Below, one piece after another: positions 8,164 through 17,734 of a stretch of DNA of 64,000 nucleotides. The stretch is taken from contig NZ_JAAMFB010000006.1 of the NCBI RefSeq assembly GCF_013322225.1, positions 1 to 64,000 on the forward strand, read 5' to 3'. Numbering within the stretch: the stretch's first letter is position 1; the number at the start of each line of letters is the position of its first letter. The translations under genes and the position numbers were made by a program. Source of the DNA: Agrobacterium larrymoorei. GTDB lineage: Bacteria; Pseudomonadota; Alphaproteobacteria; Rhizobiales; Rhizobiaceae. The notes beneath the pieces are model-generated. The model saw only the letters and a program-made list of their open reading frames with translations, had not been told where the DNA came from and did not search any database.

Positions 8164-9141
8164 TTGATCAAAGCCTATCGCTCGAATTGCGAGGCAATCA
8201 GCCTGTCGGCGGACCAAGCGGTTACGCAGATTTCGGACGATATTGTCTGGATCGACCTCATCAACCCGGGTCGCGACGAGGAAAGACGTGTCGAGGCACT
8301 GCTCGGCACCGAGCTGCCCACGCGCGAAGATCTCAAGGACATCGAACCTTCCAGCCGTCTCTACACGGAAGATGGCAATGTCTTCATGACAGGCTCGCTG
8401 GTCTGGAATGCAGACTCGTCCAATCCACAGCTGACCGATGTGGCTTTCATCCTGGTTGGTAATCGTCTCGTGACCATCCGTTACGCCGAACCGAAGTCCT
8501 TCAATCTCTTCATCGCTGCGATCACGCGGGTGCCGCATGAGATGCGCAGTGGTGCTGCTCTTTTGCTGAAGCTTCTGGAAACCATTGTCGATCGCACCGC
8601 CGAGATTCTCGAAAATTCCGTTGTCGGCATAGACGCGGTTGCCAGCGGCATATTTGGTGGTGAGGCCCGCAGCAAGCGCAAGGCTCCACGTTATCTCGAA
8701 GAAAAGATCGCGGAGATTGCTTCCTACCACCGGCTGATATCGAAGGTCCGCGATAGCCTCGCCTCCCTATCGCGCGTCCAGTCCTTCCTCCATGCCACGG
8801 CGCTCGTGCAGCAGGATGAGGAAGCCCGGGAAATGGGCCGTTCCATTGCGCGGGATATCCAGTCGCTATCGGAACACGCGTCCTTCATTTCCGGCAATCT
8901 GACCTTTTTGCTGGATGCGTCGCTCGGCATCATCAATGTCGAGCAGAACGCCATCATCAAGATATTCTCCATCGCGTCCGTGGTTTTTCTGCCGCCGACC
9001 CTGGTGGCATCCATTTACGGAATGAACTTCAACGTCATGCCGGAGTTGCAGTGGCCCTATGGTTATCCACTGGCGATCTTCGTCATGCTCATATCGGCAA
9101 TCATTCCGTTCATCGTTTTCCGTTGGAAGGGCTGGCTCTGA
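8164..9141 (+). CDS. corA: CorA-family magnesium transporter
   Basis: A 325-residue CorA channel. The long N-terminal cytoplasmic funnel is followed by two C-terminal membrane helices. The selectivity motif YGMN is between them at about residue 283, followed by the short periplasmic loop FNVMPELQWPYGYP and the terminal basic KGWL. It probably starts at TTG 8164, with GGAGAAA upstream; no ATG is available near the conserved N-terminus. It is only 18 bp before kup on the same strand, so Mg2+ and K+ uptake are likely co-transcribed. Co2+ or Ni2+ may also be carried, as in other family members. Confidence 0.9.
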   Translation: MIKAYRSNCEAISLSADQAVTQISDDIVWIDLINPGRDEERRVEALLGTELPTREDLKDIEPSSRLYTEDGNVFMTGSLVWNADSSNPQLTDVAFILVGNRLVTIRYAEPKSFNLFIAAITRVPHEMRSGAALLLKLLETIVDRTAEILENSVVGIDAVASGIFGGEARSKRKAPRYLEEKIAEIASYHRLISKVRDSLASLSRVQSFLHATALVQQDEEAREMGRSIARDIQSLSEHASFISGNLTFLLDASLGIINVEQNAIIKIFSIASVVFLPPTLVASIYGMNFNVMPELQWPYGYPLAIFVMLISAIIPFIVFRWKGWL

Positions 9142-9159
9142 GAAGGGGCCAGGATACAT

Positions 9160-11076
9160 ATGTCTCATGCCTTGGATAAGGAAACTCTCGATAAGCCGGA
9201 AGCGGAGCACAGACATGTTCAAGGTCTGTTTCCCGCCATGCTCGGCTCTATCGGCGTTGTTTACGGCGATATCGGCACCAGCCCGCTTTATGCGTTTCGC
9301 GAAGCTCTGAAGCCTATCTCTCATGACGGCGTGACCGAAGCGGAGGTCATCGGGTTGATCTCGCTGATGATATGGTCGCTCACGATCATCGTGACGATCA
9401 AGTACATCTGTTTTCTGCTGCGCGCCGATAACGATGGCGAAGGCGGCACATTGTCCTTGCTCGCCCTTTTGATGAAGAACGCCGGCGCACGTCGCGGGCT
9501 GCTCATCATGCTCGGTCTCATCGGTGCGGCGCTGTTCCTTGGCGATGCGATGATTACTCCGGCGCTTTCGGTGCTGTCTGCAGTGGAAGGCCTGAAGCTC
9601 GTCACGCCCGCGATGGATGAATTCATCATTCCCATCTCGCTGGTCATTCTTGTTGGTATTTTTGCCATCCAGTCGCACGGCACCGAAGTCGTTGCCAAGT
9701 TCTTCGGGCCGATCACCGCAGTCTGGTTCATCGTCATGGGGTTGGCGGGTCTGCTTCACATTTCCGACGATTACAGCATTCTTTTTGCCTTCAATCCGCT
9801 GCACGCTGCGGAATTCCTGCTGAGCGAAGGCTTTTACGGCATCGTGGTTCTGGGCGCCGTCTTCCTGACAATCACCGGTGCGGAAGCTCTTTATGCGGAT
9901 TTGGGCCACTTCGGGCGCAGACCCATTCAATGGGCATGGTTCGCGCTGGTCTTTCCGGCGCTGACATTGAATTATCTCGGGCAGGGCGCTCTGGTATTGA
10001 AAGACCCGGCCGCCATGTCCAACCCGTTTTACCTCATGTTTCCTGAATGGGCGCTGCTTCCTGCGGTCATCCTCGCAACGGCTGCGACCATCATCGCCAG
10101 CCAGGCGGTCATCACCGGCGCATTCTCACTGGTCCGGCAGGCGATCCACCTCGGCTATCTGCCGCGCATGGAAATCCTCTTCACGTCCGAAACCAATACC
10201 GGGCAGATTTATCTGCCATCGGTCAACACGGTGCTGCTGTTCGGCGTCGTCGCGCTGGTTCTGACTTTCAAAAGTTCCGATGCGCTGGCTACCGCTTACG
10301 GAATTTCGGTTACGGGTGCGATGGTTGTCACCAGCCTTCTGTTCTTCCAGTTTACCCGGTCGCACTGGAAATGGTCGCTTCCTCTTTCGCTGCTGGTGAT
10401 CCTCCCGTTCATCACGCTGGAATTGATCTTCCTTGGCGCAAACCTTTTGAAAATTCACGATGGCGGCTATGTGCCGGTGCTGCTGGCCGTTGCCTTCGTC
10501 GTCATCATGACGACATGGCAGCGCGGCTCGAAGATCCTTTTCGCCAAGACCCGCCGGACAGACGTGCCGATGAAGGCCTTTGTCGCTTCGGTCGAAAAAG
10601 AGAGCGCCCATGCGCCGGTGCGTATTCCCGGCACGGCAATCTTCCTGACCGGCGACCCGGAGACTGCGCCCGCCGCACTGCTGCATAACCTCAAGCACAA
10701 TCATGTCCTGCACGACAAGAACGTCATCCTGACGATCCGCACCGAGGACACGCCGCGCGTTCACCCGGACAGGCGTTATACGATGACGAAGATCAGCGAC
10801 CGTTTCGTGGTGGTAGAGCTGCATTTCGGCTTCATGGAAACGCAGAACGTCACGCAGGCGCTCGGTTATCTGCGACGCACCGGCTACAAGTTCGACATCA
10901 TGTCGACTTCCTTCTATCTCGGACGCAGAAAGCTGGTGCCTGATCCGAAATCCGGCATGCCCGGCTGGCAGAACCGTCTGTTCATCGCGATGGCGGAAAG
11001 TGCTGCCGATCCATCGGACTATTTCCGACTGCCTGCCAACCGCGTGGTGGAACTGGGTTCGCACGTCGTCATCTAA
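9160..11076 (+). CDS. kup: Low-affinity potassium transporter Kup
   Basis: A 638-residue Kup/HAK/KUP K+:H+ symporter. The family signature [15 protein letters not shown] lies near residue 31, followed by about twelve membrane helices to roughly residue 450 and a C-terminal cytoplasmic domain. The motifs [12 protein letters not shown] and [20 protein letters not shown] are intact. Length is normal. It is downstream of CorA by 18 bp and is followed by a strong hairpin terminator at 11100-11134. Some rhizobia have several Kup paralogues; nothing here indicates which one this is. Confidence 0.95.
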   Translation: MSHALDKETLDKPEAEHRHVQGLFPAMLGSIGVVYGDIGTSPLYAFREALKPISHDGVTEAEVIGLISLMIWSLTIIVTIKYICFLLRADNDGEGGTLSLLALLMKNAGARRGLLIMLGLIGAALFLGDAMITPALSVLSAVEGLKLVTPAMDEFIIPISLVILVGIFAIQSHGTEVVAKFFGPITAVWFIVMGLAGLLHISDDYSILFAFNPLHAAEFLLSEGFYGIVVLGAVFLTITGAEALYADLGHFGRRPIQWAWFALVFPALTLNYLGQGALVLKDPAAMSNPFYLMFPEWALLPAVILATAATIIASQAVITGAFSLVRQAIHLGYLPRMEILFTSETNTGQIYLPSVNTVLLFGVVALVLTFKSSDALATAYGISVTGAMVVTSLLFFQFTRSHWKWSLPLSLLVILPFITLELIFLGANLLKIHDGGYVPVLLAVAFVVIMTTWQRGSKILFAKTRRTDVPMKAFVASVEKESAHAPVRIPGTAIFLTGDPETAPAALLHNLKHNHVLHDKNVILTIRTEDTPRVHPDRRYTMTKISDRFVVVELHFGFMETQNVTQALGYLRRTGYKFDIMSTSFYLGRRKLVPDPKSGMPGWQNRLFIAMAESAADPSDYFRLPANRVVELGSHVVI

Positions 11077-11099
11077 CTGCTCCATCAACAACAGCGTCA

Positions 11100-11134
11100 T
11101 GCGCCGTCATCGCAAATCGATGGCGGCGCATTTT
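11100..11134 (+). terminator. Rho-independent terminator after kup
   Basis: A 13-bp stem (TGCGCCGTCATCG with CGATGGCGGCGCA, one G-T pair) around a short loop is followed by TTTTAGTTT. It lies 24 bp after the kup stop codon. Confidence 0.8.
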
Positions 11135-11181
11135 AGTTTATCCTGACACATTAATGTGAGCGCAGAGATGGATGCGTGCCG

Positions 11182-11202
11182 TTAACCAAGCATCAAGGTT
11201 AA
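11182..11202. promoter_or_regulatory. TTAACC-N9-GGTTAA palindrome upstream of hydrolase gene
   Basis: An inverted repeat TTAACC...GGTTAA with a 9-base spacer lies about 130 bp before the likely start of the cell-wall hydrolase gene. A second palindrome, CACATTAATGTG, is at 11148-11159. The TTAA halves recall CtrA sites, but the 13-base TTAA-to-TTAA distance does not match TTAA-N7-TTAA. The site is observed; no regulator can be named. Confidence 0.3.
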
Positions 11203-11273
11203 TGAGAGATTATCCGGCTGAGTAGCAATTGCGTTTGCGTGTGTCCGGAGTACTGGTTTTGCGTTCGAACAAT

Positions 11274-11335
11274 TCAGAGCATTTTCAGAAAAAGTGGGCA
11301 CCGGTTTTCCGTTCGAAAATGCGACAAGACAAACT
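11274..11335 (+). repeat. AGAGCATTTTC-type intergenic repeat, copy A
   Basis: This begins AGAGCATTTTCAGAAAAAG, continues with CACCGGTTTTCCGTTCG and ends near AATGCGACAAGACAAA. It matches the other copies at 15441, 28077 and 46258 in this window, and a repeat known to be abundant in Rhizobiales genomes. It overlaps the 5' end of the hydrolase reading frame and supplies its likely ATG. Confidence 0.75.
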
Positions 11336-12488
11336 GTCGCGCCGAGGGTCGTCCATCCCGTTTGAAAAATGGGCTTCGCCCATCGTCTTCGGCCTCGCCG
11401 CCTGGCTTGCCTTTCCCTCCCTCGCCGCTCGCGCCGATCTGGCTTCTTTGCTTGCCGGTCTCGATGCCGGTGGGGAACAGTGGCGCATGGTGTTGACCAA
11501 CTCACCCGCCGGTTCCGTTCACAGCGCCTCGCTTGCCTTCAACGACGCGACGGAAACTGCTGCGATCAAGGGTTCGGGCATGACATTGCCGGATGGACGC
11601 AAGGTTGCCTTCGTCAGCAACAAGGGCGGCAAGGAAACCACGCCGGACAGCGCCCGCGTCAACCGCGCTGCGAAGAAAGGCAGGGTGGTGGCGACCGAAG
11701 TCATGCAGCCGCCAAAAGCCTTTACCGCAGGCTCCGTTCTGCAGCGCACCAGCATGATCGATATCGAGCCCCTGAAACGTAAGGATCAGGCGGCTTTCGT
11801 CAAACGCAAGAAAAGCAGCGAAATCGAACTCGCCTCCTTTTATTTCCGCCGCGATGACAAGAAGGCCGACAAGACCGTCTCGCCCATGCTGGCAGACCTT
11901 ATTACCAACCGCAGCGCGGATGTACTGGCCACGGCCTATGCGCCACCAGAACCTGATTTTGCCCGGCAGTCGCCTTTCGATGCTATTTTAAGAAAGCCTG
12001 ACGCGGGGCGTTTCATTCCCCCGATTTCCGCGGACGATCACGCCTGGGCTGCAACGCCTCTGCCCGCCGACGCCTTCTCTGCTGCCGAACAGCAATGCCT
12101 TGCCTCTGGCATCTATTTCGAAGCGCGCGGAGAATCGGTCAAGGGTCAGGCAGCTGTTGCCCAGGTCATCCTCAACCGCGTTCGCAATCCTGCTTATCCC
12201 AAAACGATCTGCGGCGTGGTCTATCAGAACAAGGACTGGCGCAATCGCTGCCAGTTCTCCTTTGCCTGCGACAACATCAAGGATCGCGTGAACTCCGAGC
12301 GTCACTGGAAGATGGCGCGCGAAGTTGCCATGGCAACCACGGCCGGAAAGATCTGGTTGACGGAAGTCGGCTCGGCAACCCATTATCATGCCGTCTATGT
12401 ACGCCCCGCCTGGGGGAAAAGCATGAAAAAGGTCGGCAGGATCGGGTTGCATGTCTTCTACCGCACATATGGCGGCGGCTGGAGCTGA
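11319..12488 (+). CDS. SleB-like cell-wall hydrolase (Hydrolase_2)
   Basis: A secreted cell-wall hydrolase. From ATG 11319 the protein is about 389 residues. It has a basic start, a hydrophobic signal segment (SPIVFGLAAWLAFPSLAARA), a long low-complexity middle, and a C-terminal SleB/CwlJ-like Hydrolase_2 domain (last 130 residues: CLASGIYFEARGES, AVAQVILNRV, and ATHYHAVYVRPAW). The Glu in EARGE is the expected catalytic residue. The frame stays open upstream to a TTG at 11229, but those 30 codons are largely encoded by a dispersed repeat, so I prefer the ATG. It probably cuts peptidoglycan glycan strands during growth or division. It is monocistronic. Confidence 0.85.
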   Translation: MRQDKLSRRGSSIPFEKWASPIVFGLAAWLAFPSLAARADLASLLAGLDAGGEQWRMVLTNSPAGSVHSASLAFNDATETAAIKGSGMTLPDGRKVAFVSNKGGKETTPDSARVNRAAKKGRVVATEVMQPPKAFTAGSVLQRTSMIDIEPLKRKDQAAFVKRKKSSEIELASFYFRRDDKKADKTVSPMLADLITNRSADVLATAYAPPEPDFARQSPFDAILRKPDAGRFIPPISADDHAWAATPLPADAFSAAEQQCLASGIYFEARGESVKGQAAVAQVILNRVRNPAYPKTICGVVYQNKDWRNRCQFSFACDNIKDRVNSERHWKMAREVAMATTAGKIWLTEVGSATHYHAVYVRPAWGKSMKKVGRIGLHVFYRTYGGGWS

Positions 12489-12624
12489 GATCACGCCCTT
12501 TTTGGTGCAAAACCCGTGGCAAATCGGCTGATTCCCGTCACAAACATTGGATAGATTCTGTCGCAATCAGCTAACGCCATGTTTTAAAACATAAAAATTG
12601 TATTCGGTCATGCGTTGCCGGTGC

Positions 12625-12653
12625 CTTGACTAGAGAAGCCCCTAAAACTATGT
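12625..12653 (+). promoter_or_regulatory. Rhizobial sigma-70 type promoter for the atp F0 operon
   Basis: CTTGAC at 12625-12630 and CTATGT at 12648-12653 are separated by exactly 17 bp. They closely match the alphaproteobacterial CTTGAC-N17-CTATAT consensus. The site is about 105 bp before atpI. The rest of 12489-12758 shows no gene. Confidence 0.7.
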
Positions 12654-12758
12654 TGCGCGCGACTTCAGAGCGGGCTGGAACAGGCTTGAAGCCCTGCCGT
12701 TTACAACTCCAAAGGGTTCTGGCAACGCTGGAACGGAGAAAAAGGGCAGGATTTAAAA

Positions 12759-13124
12759 ATGACCGGCAACCGTAACGATAGTCTGGACGAGCGCCGTAAA
12801 CGCCTTGCCGAGGGATTGGCAAAGGTGCAAGCGGAGGACGAGGCGGAAGAGAGGATCGAGCGCAACGCCGAAGAAAGCCGTAAGGGCTTTGGGATGGCGA
12901 TGAAGCTCTCATCCGAATTCATTTCTGCCGTCATCGTGGGCGCGATGCTGGGTTATCTTCTGGACCATTTTGCCGGCACGTCGCCGTGGGGGATGATCAT
13001 TCTTCTGCTTCTCGGCTTCTGCGCAGGCGTGCTGAATGTTCTGCGCTCTGCGGGTGTGGTGGCAAAGCCGCCGCTGCTCGAAGAGGGGCTCGGAAAAGAT
13101 AAGGGTGGGAAGCCGGGCGAGTAA
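12759..13124 (+). CDS. atpI: ATP synthase accessory subunit I
   Basis: A 121-residue AtpI-type protein. A charged, coiled N-terminal half (about 1-45, rich in Glu, Arg and Ala) is followed by two membrane helices (about 50-72 and 77-96) and a short cytoplasmic tail. AtpI assists assembly of the c-ring and may help with Mg2+ supply. It is not part of the mature enzyme. It is first in the F0 operon behind a good promoter and 63 bp before atpB. Its sequence is poorly conserved, so the call rests on topology and position as much as on residues. Confidence 0.88.
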   Translation: MTGNRNDSLDERRKRLAEGLAKVQAEDEAEERIERNAEESRKGFGMAMKLSSEFISAVIVGAMLGYLLDHFAGTSPWGMIILLLLGFCAGVLNVLRSAGVVAKPPLLEEGLGKDKGGKPGE

Positions 13125-13187
13125 CGTCCCTTTCCATATAATGACGAGAGGTGCCGCTTTGTGCGGCGACAGTAAAGAGGGCAGCCG

Positions 13188-13937
13188 GTGGCAAACGATC
13201 CGACCCATCAGTTCATTGTAACGCCGATCATCCCGATTGAGATCGGTGGCGTCGATTTCTCGTTCACCAACGCGTCTCTCTTCATGGTCGCAACCGTCGC
13301 CGTAGCGTCCGGTTTCCTCTATTTCGCGACGTCGAACCGCGGTCTCATCCCGACCCGCATGCAGTCCGTTGCAGAAATGTCCTATGAGTTCATCGCCTCG
13401 ATGTTGCGTGAAGGCGCAGGCAAAAAGGGAATGGTATTCTTTCCTTTTGTCTTCTCGCTCTTCATGTTCATTCTGACGGCCAACCTGCTCGGCATGTTCC
13501 CGTACTTTTTCACGGTAACCAGCCAGATCATCGTTACCTTTGCGCTGTCGTGCCTCGTTATCGGAACGGTCGTCGTTTACGGTTTCTACAAGCATGGCCT
13601 TCACTTCCTCGGCATCTTCGCCCCATCGGGCGTGCCCAAGGTGTTGCTGCCGCTGGTGGCGTCCATTGAAGTGATTTCCTTCCTTTCGCGTCCAATCAGC
13701 CTTTCCGTTCGTCTTTTCGCGAACATGCTGGCCGGTCACATCACGCTGAAGATTTTCGCAGGCTTCGTCGCCTCCATGGGTGCGCTCGGTGCACTCGGCG
13801 TTGGTGGCGCAATTCTGCCCCTCATCATGACCGTCGCTGTCGTCGGTCTCGAATTTCTCGTCGCCTTCCTTCAGGCATATGTCTTCGCGGTACTGACGTG
13901 CATGTACCTGAACGACGCCGTGCATGGTGGTCACTGA
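13188..13937 (+). CDS. atpB: F0 ATP synthase subunit a
   Basis: A 249-residue membrane subunit a, which forms the two proton half-channels against the c-ring. The essential Arg lies in the [14 protein letters not shown] motif near residue 180, and the conserved [21 protein letters not shown] last helix is intact. Translation starts at GTG 13188. The following residues (ANDPTHQF, then HFIV-like start) agree with the family N-terminus, and a small GC hairpin (13152-13168) lies just ahead. It is in the operon between atpI and atpE. F1 genes are not in this window, as usual for alphaproteobacteria. Confidence 0.97.
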   Translation: MANDPTHQFIVTPIIPIEIGGVDFSFTNASLFMVATVAVASGFLYFATSNRGLIPTRMQSVAEMSYEFIASMLREGAGKKGMVFFPFVFSLFMFILTANLLGMFPYFFTVTSQIIVTFALSCLVIGTVVVYGFYKHGLHFLGIFAPSGVPKVLLPLVASIEVISFLSRPISLSVRLFANMLAGHITLKIFAGFVASMGALGALGVGGAILPLIMTVAVVGLEFLVAFLQAYVFAVLTCMYLNDAVHGGH

Positions 13938-14007
13938 GAAGTAAAGTCGCTGACATCCGAAACGGGTGTCAAAAAACACCGCAACAACCCATTCTAAGGA
14001 GCTTAAC

Positions 14008-14235
14008 ATGGAAGCGGAAGCAGCAAAGTACATCGGCGCAGGTCTCGCATGCCTCGGCATGGCTGGTACGTCCCTCGCTCTCGGCCGTATCTTCGGCGAT
14101 TTCTTGTCCGGCGCGCTGCGCAACCCATCTGCCGCTGACAGCCAGTTCGGCCGTCTGGTATTCGGCTTCGCCGTTACGGAAGCTCTGGGCATCTTCTCGC
14201 TGCTCGTTGCTCTCCTTCTCCTGTTCGCTGTTTAA
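14008..14235 (+). CDS. atpE: F0 ATP synthase subunit c
   Basis: A 75-residue proteolipid that forms the rotating c-ring. It is a two-helix hairpin with the glycine-rich first helix (YIGAGLACLGMAGTSLALG), the polar loop around RNPSA, and the ion-carrying Glu in FAVTEALGIFSLL on helix 2. No sodium-binding residue pattern is seen, so proton use is expected. I start at ATG 14008, which has AAGGA eight bases upstream; the longer reading frame would add a non-conserved leader. A strong hairpin lies directly after the gene. Confidence 0.97.
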   Translation: MEAEAAKYIGAGLACLGMAGTSLALGRIFGDFLSGALRNPSAADSQFGRLVFGFAVTEALGIFSLLVALLLLFAV

Positions 14236-14251
14236 TTTCAGCATCAGGTTT

Positions 14252-14283
14252 GGATCACGGCTGGCGACCGCTTGCCGTGATCC
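14252..14283 (+). other. Intercistronic stem-loop between atpE and atpF'
   Basis: GGATCACGGC (14252-14261) pairs perfectly with GCCGTGATCC (14274-14283) around a 12-nt loop. It lies 17 bases after the atpE stop and about 20 before the atpF' ribosome binding site. There is no T-run, so it is more likely an mRNA stabiliser or processing site than a terminator. Confidence 0.65.
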
Positions 14284-14313
14284 TTCGCATTTGCAGTACC
14301 CCTGGAGGTGAGC

Positions 14314-14952
14314 ATGTTCGTGACCGAGGCTCTTGCCCAGTCAGCACCGGCGTCCCCTGAAACGACGACGGAAATACCGGCTGTCGGCCAGACGGCCCCG
14401 GAAGCAACGCATACGGAAACCGGTGTGGCGGACAACGCCCATGGTTCTTCGGGCGTATTCCCGCCGTTCGACCAGTCGACCTATGCATCCCAGCTTCTGT
14501 GGCTGGCGATTTCATTCGGCCTGTTCTACGTGCTCATGAAAAAAGTCATCGTGCCGCGCGTTGGCGGAATTCTCGAAGACCGTCATGGCCGCATCGCACA
14601 GGACCTCGATGAAGCATCTCGGCTGAAGGCCGAAGCGGATGCCGCAATCGAAACCTATGAAAAAGAACTCGCAGCGGCTCGCGCCAAGGCTGGTTCGATC
14701 GCTTCTGCTGCCCGCGAAGCCGCAAAGGTGAAAGCCGATGCCGACCGTGCGGCGATCGAAGCTGAACTGGCTGAAAAGATTTCCGCTGCCGAAGCACGCA
14801 TCGAGTCCATCAAGAGCCAGGCTTTTGCAGATGTCGGCACAATTGCCGAAGAAACCGCGACCGCGATCGTCGATCAGTTGATTGGCGCCAAGGTCAAGGA
14901 CACCGATGCCAAGGCAGCCGTTCTTGCCGCATCAGATGTGAAGGGGGCTTGA
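14314..14952 (+). CDS. atpG: F0 ATP synthase subunit b'
   Basis: A 212-residue b' peripheral-stalk subunit, also called atpF' or atpF2. A long Ala/Thr/Pro-rich N-terminus (1-55) is followed by one membrane helix (about 63-80, [15 protein letters not shown]) and an Ala/Glu/Lys-rich coiled coil. The ATG at 14314 is preferred because GGAGGT at 14303-14308 is spaced five bases from it. The GTG at 14308 lies inside that Shine-Dalgarno sequence. One base separates its stop from atpF. Together with b it forms the heterodimeric stator found in alphaproteobacteria and photosynthetic lineages. Confidence 0.94.
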   Translation: MFVTEALAQSAPASPETTTEIPAVGQTAPEATHTETGVADNAHGSSGVFPPFDQSTYASQLLWLAISFGLFYVLMKKVIVPRVGGILEDRHGRIAQDLDEASRLKAEADAAIETYEKELAAARAKAGSIASAAREAAKVKADADRAAIEAELAEKISAAEARIESIKSQAFADVGTIAEETATAIVDQLIGAKVKDTDAKAAVLAASDVKGA

Positions 14953-14953
14953 T

Positions 14954-15439
14954 ATGGCGTTCGACGCAACGTTTTTCGCACTCGTAGGCCTCATCCTTTT
15001 CTTCGTCCTCATTGCCTACCTCAAGGTTCCAGGCATGTTGGCAAGCTCGCTCGATGAGCGCGCTGGTAATATTCGTGAAGAGCTTGCGGAAGCAAAGCGC
15101 CTTCGTGAAGAAGCCCAGCATCTGCTGGCCGAGTATCAGCGCAAGCGTAAGGAAGCTGAAGCCGAAGCCGCTGGCATCGTCGCTGCTGCCGAACGTGAAG
15201 CTGCCGCTCTGACGGCAGAAGCCAAGGCAAAGACGGAGGAATTCGTCGCCCGTCGCAACGCGCTGTCGGAACAGAAGATCAAGCAGGCCGAACTCGACGC
15301 CATCGGCGCCGTCCGCTCCGCTGCCGTCGACATCGCTATCGCCGCTTCCGAGAAGCTGATTGCTGAAAAGACAACGGCAGCTGCAAAGACGAAGCTGTTC
15401 AAGTCCGCTGTCGGCGAAGTCAAATCTCGCCTGAATTGA
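14954..15439 (+). CDS. atpF: F0 ATP synthase subunit b
   Basis: A 161-residue subunit b. An N-terminal membrane helix (about 6-22, FFALVGLILFFVLIAYL) and a long charged coiled coil (about 30-155, rich in Glu, Ala and Arg) form the stator with b'. Length is normal. It is last in the F0 operon, followed by a dispersed repeat at 15441 and a clear terminator at 15563. Its start lies one base beyond the b' stop, so translation is probably coupled. Confidence 0.96.
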   Translation: MAFDATFFALVGLILFFVLIAYLKVPGMLASSLDERAGNIREELAEAKRLREEAQHLLAEYQRKRKEAEAEAAGIVAAAEREAAALTAEAKAKTEEFVARRNALSEQKIKQAELDAIGAVRSAAVDIAIAASEKLIAEKTTAAAKTKLFKSAVGEVKSRLN

Positions 15440-15440
15440 C

Positions 15441-15543
15441 AGAGCATTTCCCGCAAGGTGCGAAGCGTTTTCGCGTTCGGACTATGCGTGAAAACAAGAA
15501 CTTAGAGCATTCTCGGGTTTGAAATAAAGTCGAAACGCTCCAG
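15441..15543 (+). repeat. AGAGCATTTTC-type intergenic repeat, copy B
   Basis: A two-part copy. The left part, AGAGCATTTCCCGCAAGGTG..., is followed by CGTTTTCGCGTTCGG, ATGCG and AAAACAAG. The right part restarts at TAGAGCATTCTCGGG and ends GAAACGCTCC. It begins two bases after the atpF stop. The same two-part plan is seen at 28077-28174. Confidence 0.75.
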
Positions 15544-15562
15544 AACTGCTTAAGCTCATCGA

Positions 15563-15597
15563 AACCCCTCCGGAAAACCTCCGCGAGGGGTTTTTTG
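15563..15597 (+). terminator. Terminator of the atp F0 operon
   Basis: AACCCCTC (15563-15570) pairs with GAGGGGTT (15585-15592), with extra CGG/CCG pairing inside, followed by TTTTTTG. The stretch from here to 15879 has no gene and is unusually AT-rich around 15700-15760. Confidence 0.85.
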
Positions 15598-15879
15598 TTG
15601 CGCCACAGTCCCCTGTGCTGCGGAGCACTTTCGATAAATAGAGTATAAACATCACCATTCAAAGTAATCACCCGTAGGTGTGTTGATGGTGCTATTAACT
15701 GGACTTGAATTTAATAAAACATAAATAAAGGTTTTGTAATATAGCGGTCTAAAGGGTGGGACTATCAGTATCAGATTGTCTGTTTTCGGAGGCAAGCAGG
15801 TCTTGCCGTGAAGCTGTCCATGATGCTGAAGCATGCGCATTTTCAAATTATCCATAATCTTTGATCTGGGGTGACGATC

Positions 15880-17703
15880 ATGAAATTATCGATCGGTGTA
15901 GTTTTGGCCGGCCTGTCAGGGGTCATGCTGCTGGTTGCGGGCGTGCAGGGCAGTTTCTCCTTAATGTCACTCTCGAAGATCAAGGGCGGTATCGAGGTTA
16001 TTGTCGGGGAACGTGTTCCCGCCTTTATCACCCTCGGCGCAATCAATGCCGAAATCGGGAGCGTGCGAAATGCGCAGAGCGCGATCGTGAGCGCTACCGG
16101 AGCCGCGCAGGACGAGTTTCAACGGCAGCTCGCTCAAGCAAAGAGCGACCTCAGCGATAATTTGAAGGAATATCAGAGCTACCTCGTCGATGAGGCGGAT
16201 AAGACGCATCTCGCAAGCTTCTCCAGCAAATGGGCGGCTGCCGAAAGCCGCTGGTCGCAGGTGGAAAGCCTCGTTAAGGGCGGAAAGATGGACGAGGCGA
16301 GAGCGCTTTTCGTCGGCGATGCGCTGACCGCCTACAATGACGCCAAGACAGCACTTCAGGGTGCCGTGGATGACATGGAATCCGACGTGCGTAATGAAGG
16401 CGATGCGACTGATGCGACGGCGTCGTTGGTGATGACGCTGAACTACGCATCGCTGGCAATTGCGATCGTCATCGGCCTCGGCGCGGCAGTGTTCGGCAAT
16501 CTCTATCTGGCGAAGCCGCTCGTGCGGATGACAGGTGTCATGCGCAAGCTGTCGTCTGGCGACACGGCAATCGACATCCCGGGCCGCGATCGCAAGGACG
16601 AAATCGGTGCGATGGCTGATGCCGTTGAGGTCTTCCGCCGCAGCGCGATTGAAAACCAGAGGCTCGAATCCGAGGCTGAGCAAAATCGCAGACAGGCTGA
16701 AGCCGAGCGAATGGAGACCCAGCGTCGCGCCGAAGCGGATGCGGAAGAGCGGTTGCGCGCAGCAACATCAGGTCTTGCCGCAGGCCTGCGTCGCCTGGCA
16801 TCCGGCGATCTCGCCTTCCAGCTCAACGACGCTTTCTCGCCGGACTTCGAGCCCCTGCGTCGTGACTTCAACCAGTCGATCAAGCAACTGGGCGCAACGC
16901 TGACGGAAATTTCCCATTCCATCGACGCCATGAACAACGGTACGCGTGAAATCGCCGAAGGCTCGGTCGATCTTTCCCGCCGCACCGAACAGCAGGCGGC
17001 AACACTGGAAGAAACGGCTGCAGCTCTGGATGAGATCACCGTCAACGTCGCTAACTCCACCAAGCGCGCACAGGAAGCCCGCGGCGCGGCAGGCGAAGCA
17101 ACGCGTGCGGCGAAAGTTTCCGGCGACGTCGTTGCCACCGCCGTGGATGCCATGCAGCGCATAGAGCAATCGTCCGGCCAGATATCCAACATCATCGTCG
17201 TCATCGATGAAATTGCCTTCCAGACCAATCTTCTCGCTCTTAACGCGGGCGTGGAAGCGGCACGCGCCGGGGAGGCAGGCAAGGGTTTTGCCGTGGTTGC
17301 TCAAGAGGTGCGCGAACTAGCGCAACGCTCTGCCCAGGCCGCGAAGGAGATCAAAGAGCTCATCAGCAAGTCCTCCAGCGAAGTGGAAAGCGGCGTCAAG
17401 CTGGTGCAGCAGACCGGCGATGCTCTCAAATCCATCAGCCACCACGTCGAGGCGATGAACGATCACATGGGGGCAATCGCATCCTCCGCACAGGAACAGG
17501 CGACGGGCTTGGCCGAAGTCAACACGGCGGTCAACCAGATGGATCAGACCACCCAGCAAAACGCCGCCATGGTTGAAGAAACCACCTCCGCCACCGCTGC
17601 TCTGGCCAGCGAAAGCGACAAGCTGCGCACGCTTCTCCAGCAGTTCAGGCTTACGGAACATGGCGGCAGCCAGGACGGCTATCAAATGCGGCGCGCGGGC
17701 TAG
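15880..17703 (+). CDS. Methyl-accepting chemotaxis protein with 4HB-type sensor
   Basis: A chemoreceptor of about 607 residues. A membrane anchor (about 4-27) is followed by a periplasmic four-helix-bundle-like region (about 28-185), a second membrane helix (about 187-207), a HAMP domain (about 210-265), a coiled linker with a second HAMP-like part, and the cytoplasmic signalling domain. That domain has the highly conserved hairpin tip ([22 protein letters not shown]) near residue 450. No C-terminal CheR-docking pentapeptide is visible. ATG 15880 is chosen over GTG 15871 because the latter overlaps the TGGGGTGA Shine-Dalgarno sequence. The ligand is unknown. It is monocistronic, away from any che genes. 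Confidence 0.9.
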   Translation: MKLSIGVVLAGLSGVMLLVAGVQGSFSLMSLSKIKGGIEVIVGERVPAFITLGAINAEIGSVRNAQSAIVSATGAAQDEFQRQLAQAKSDLSDNLKEYQSYLVDEADKTHLASFSSKWAAAESRWSQVESLVKGGKMDEARALFVGDALTAYNDAKTALQGAVDDMESDVRNEGDATDATASLVMTLNYASLAIAIVIGLGAAVFGNLYLAKPLVRMTGVMRKLSSGDTAIDIPGRDRKDEIGAMADAVEVFRRSAIENQRLESEAEQNRRQAEAERMETQRRAEADAEERLRAATSGLAAGLRRLASGDLAFQLNDAFSPDFEPLRRDFNQSIKQLGATLTEISHSIDAMNNGTREIAEGSVDLSRRTEQQAATLEETAAALDEITVNVANSTKRAQEARGAAGEATRAAKVSGDVVATAVDAMQRIEQSSGQISNIIVVIDEIAFQTNLLALNAGVEAARAGEAGKGFAVVAQEVRELAQRSAQAAKEIKELISKSSSEVESGVKLVQQTGDALKSISHHVEAMNDHMGAIASSAQEQATGLAEVNTAVNQMDQTTQQNAAMVEETTSATAALASESDKLRTLLQQFRLTEHGGSQDGYQMRRAG

Positions 17704-17734
17704 GCCTTTCCTCATTAAAGGGAAAAATTCTGCT

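Noticed and set aside
8866..9930. A 354-codon minus-strand frame opposite corA and kup
   Set aside because: It covers parts of two membrane protein genes and is rich in Asp, Arg and His, as expected from the complement of hydrophobic codons.
12909..14192. A 427-codon minus-strand frame opposite atpB and atpE
   Set aside because: It overlaps two highly conserved ATP synthase genes and has the composition of a shadow frame (many His, Glu and Arg).
14308..14313. GTG 14308 as the start of atpF'
   Set aside because: It lies inside the GGAGGT Shine-Dalgarno sequence of the ATG at 14314.
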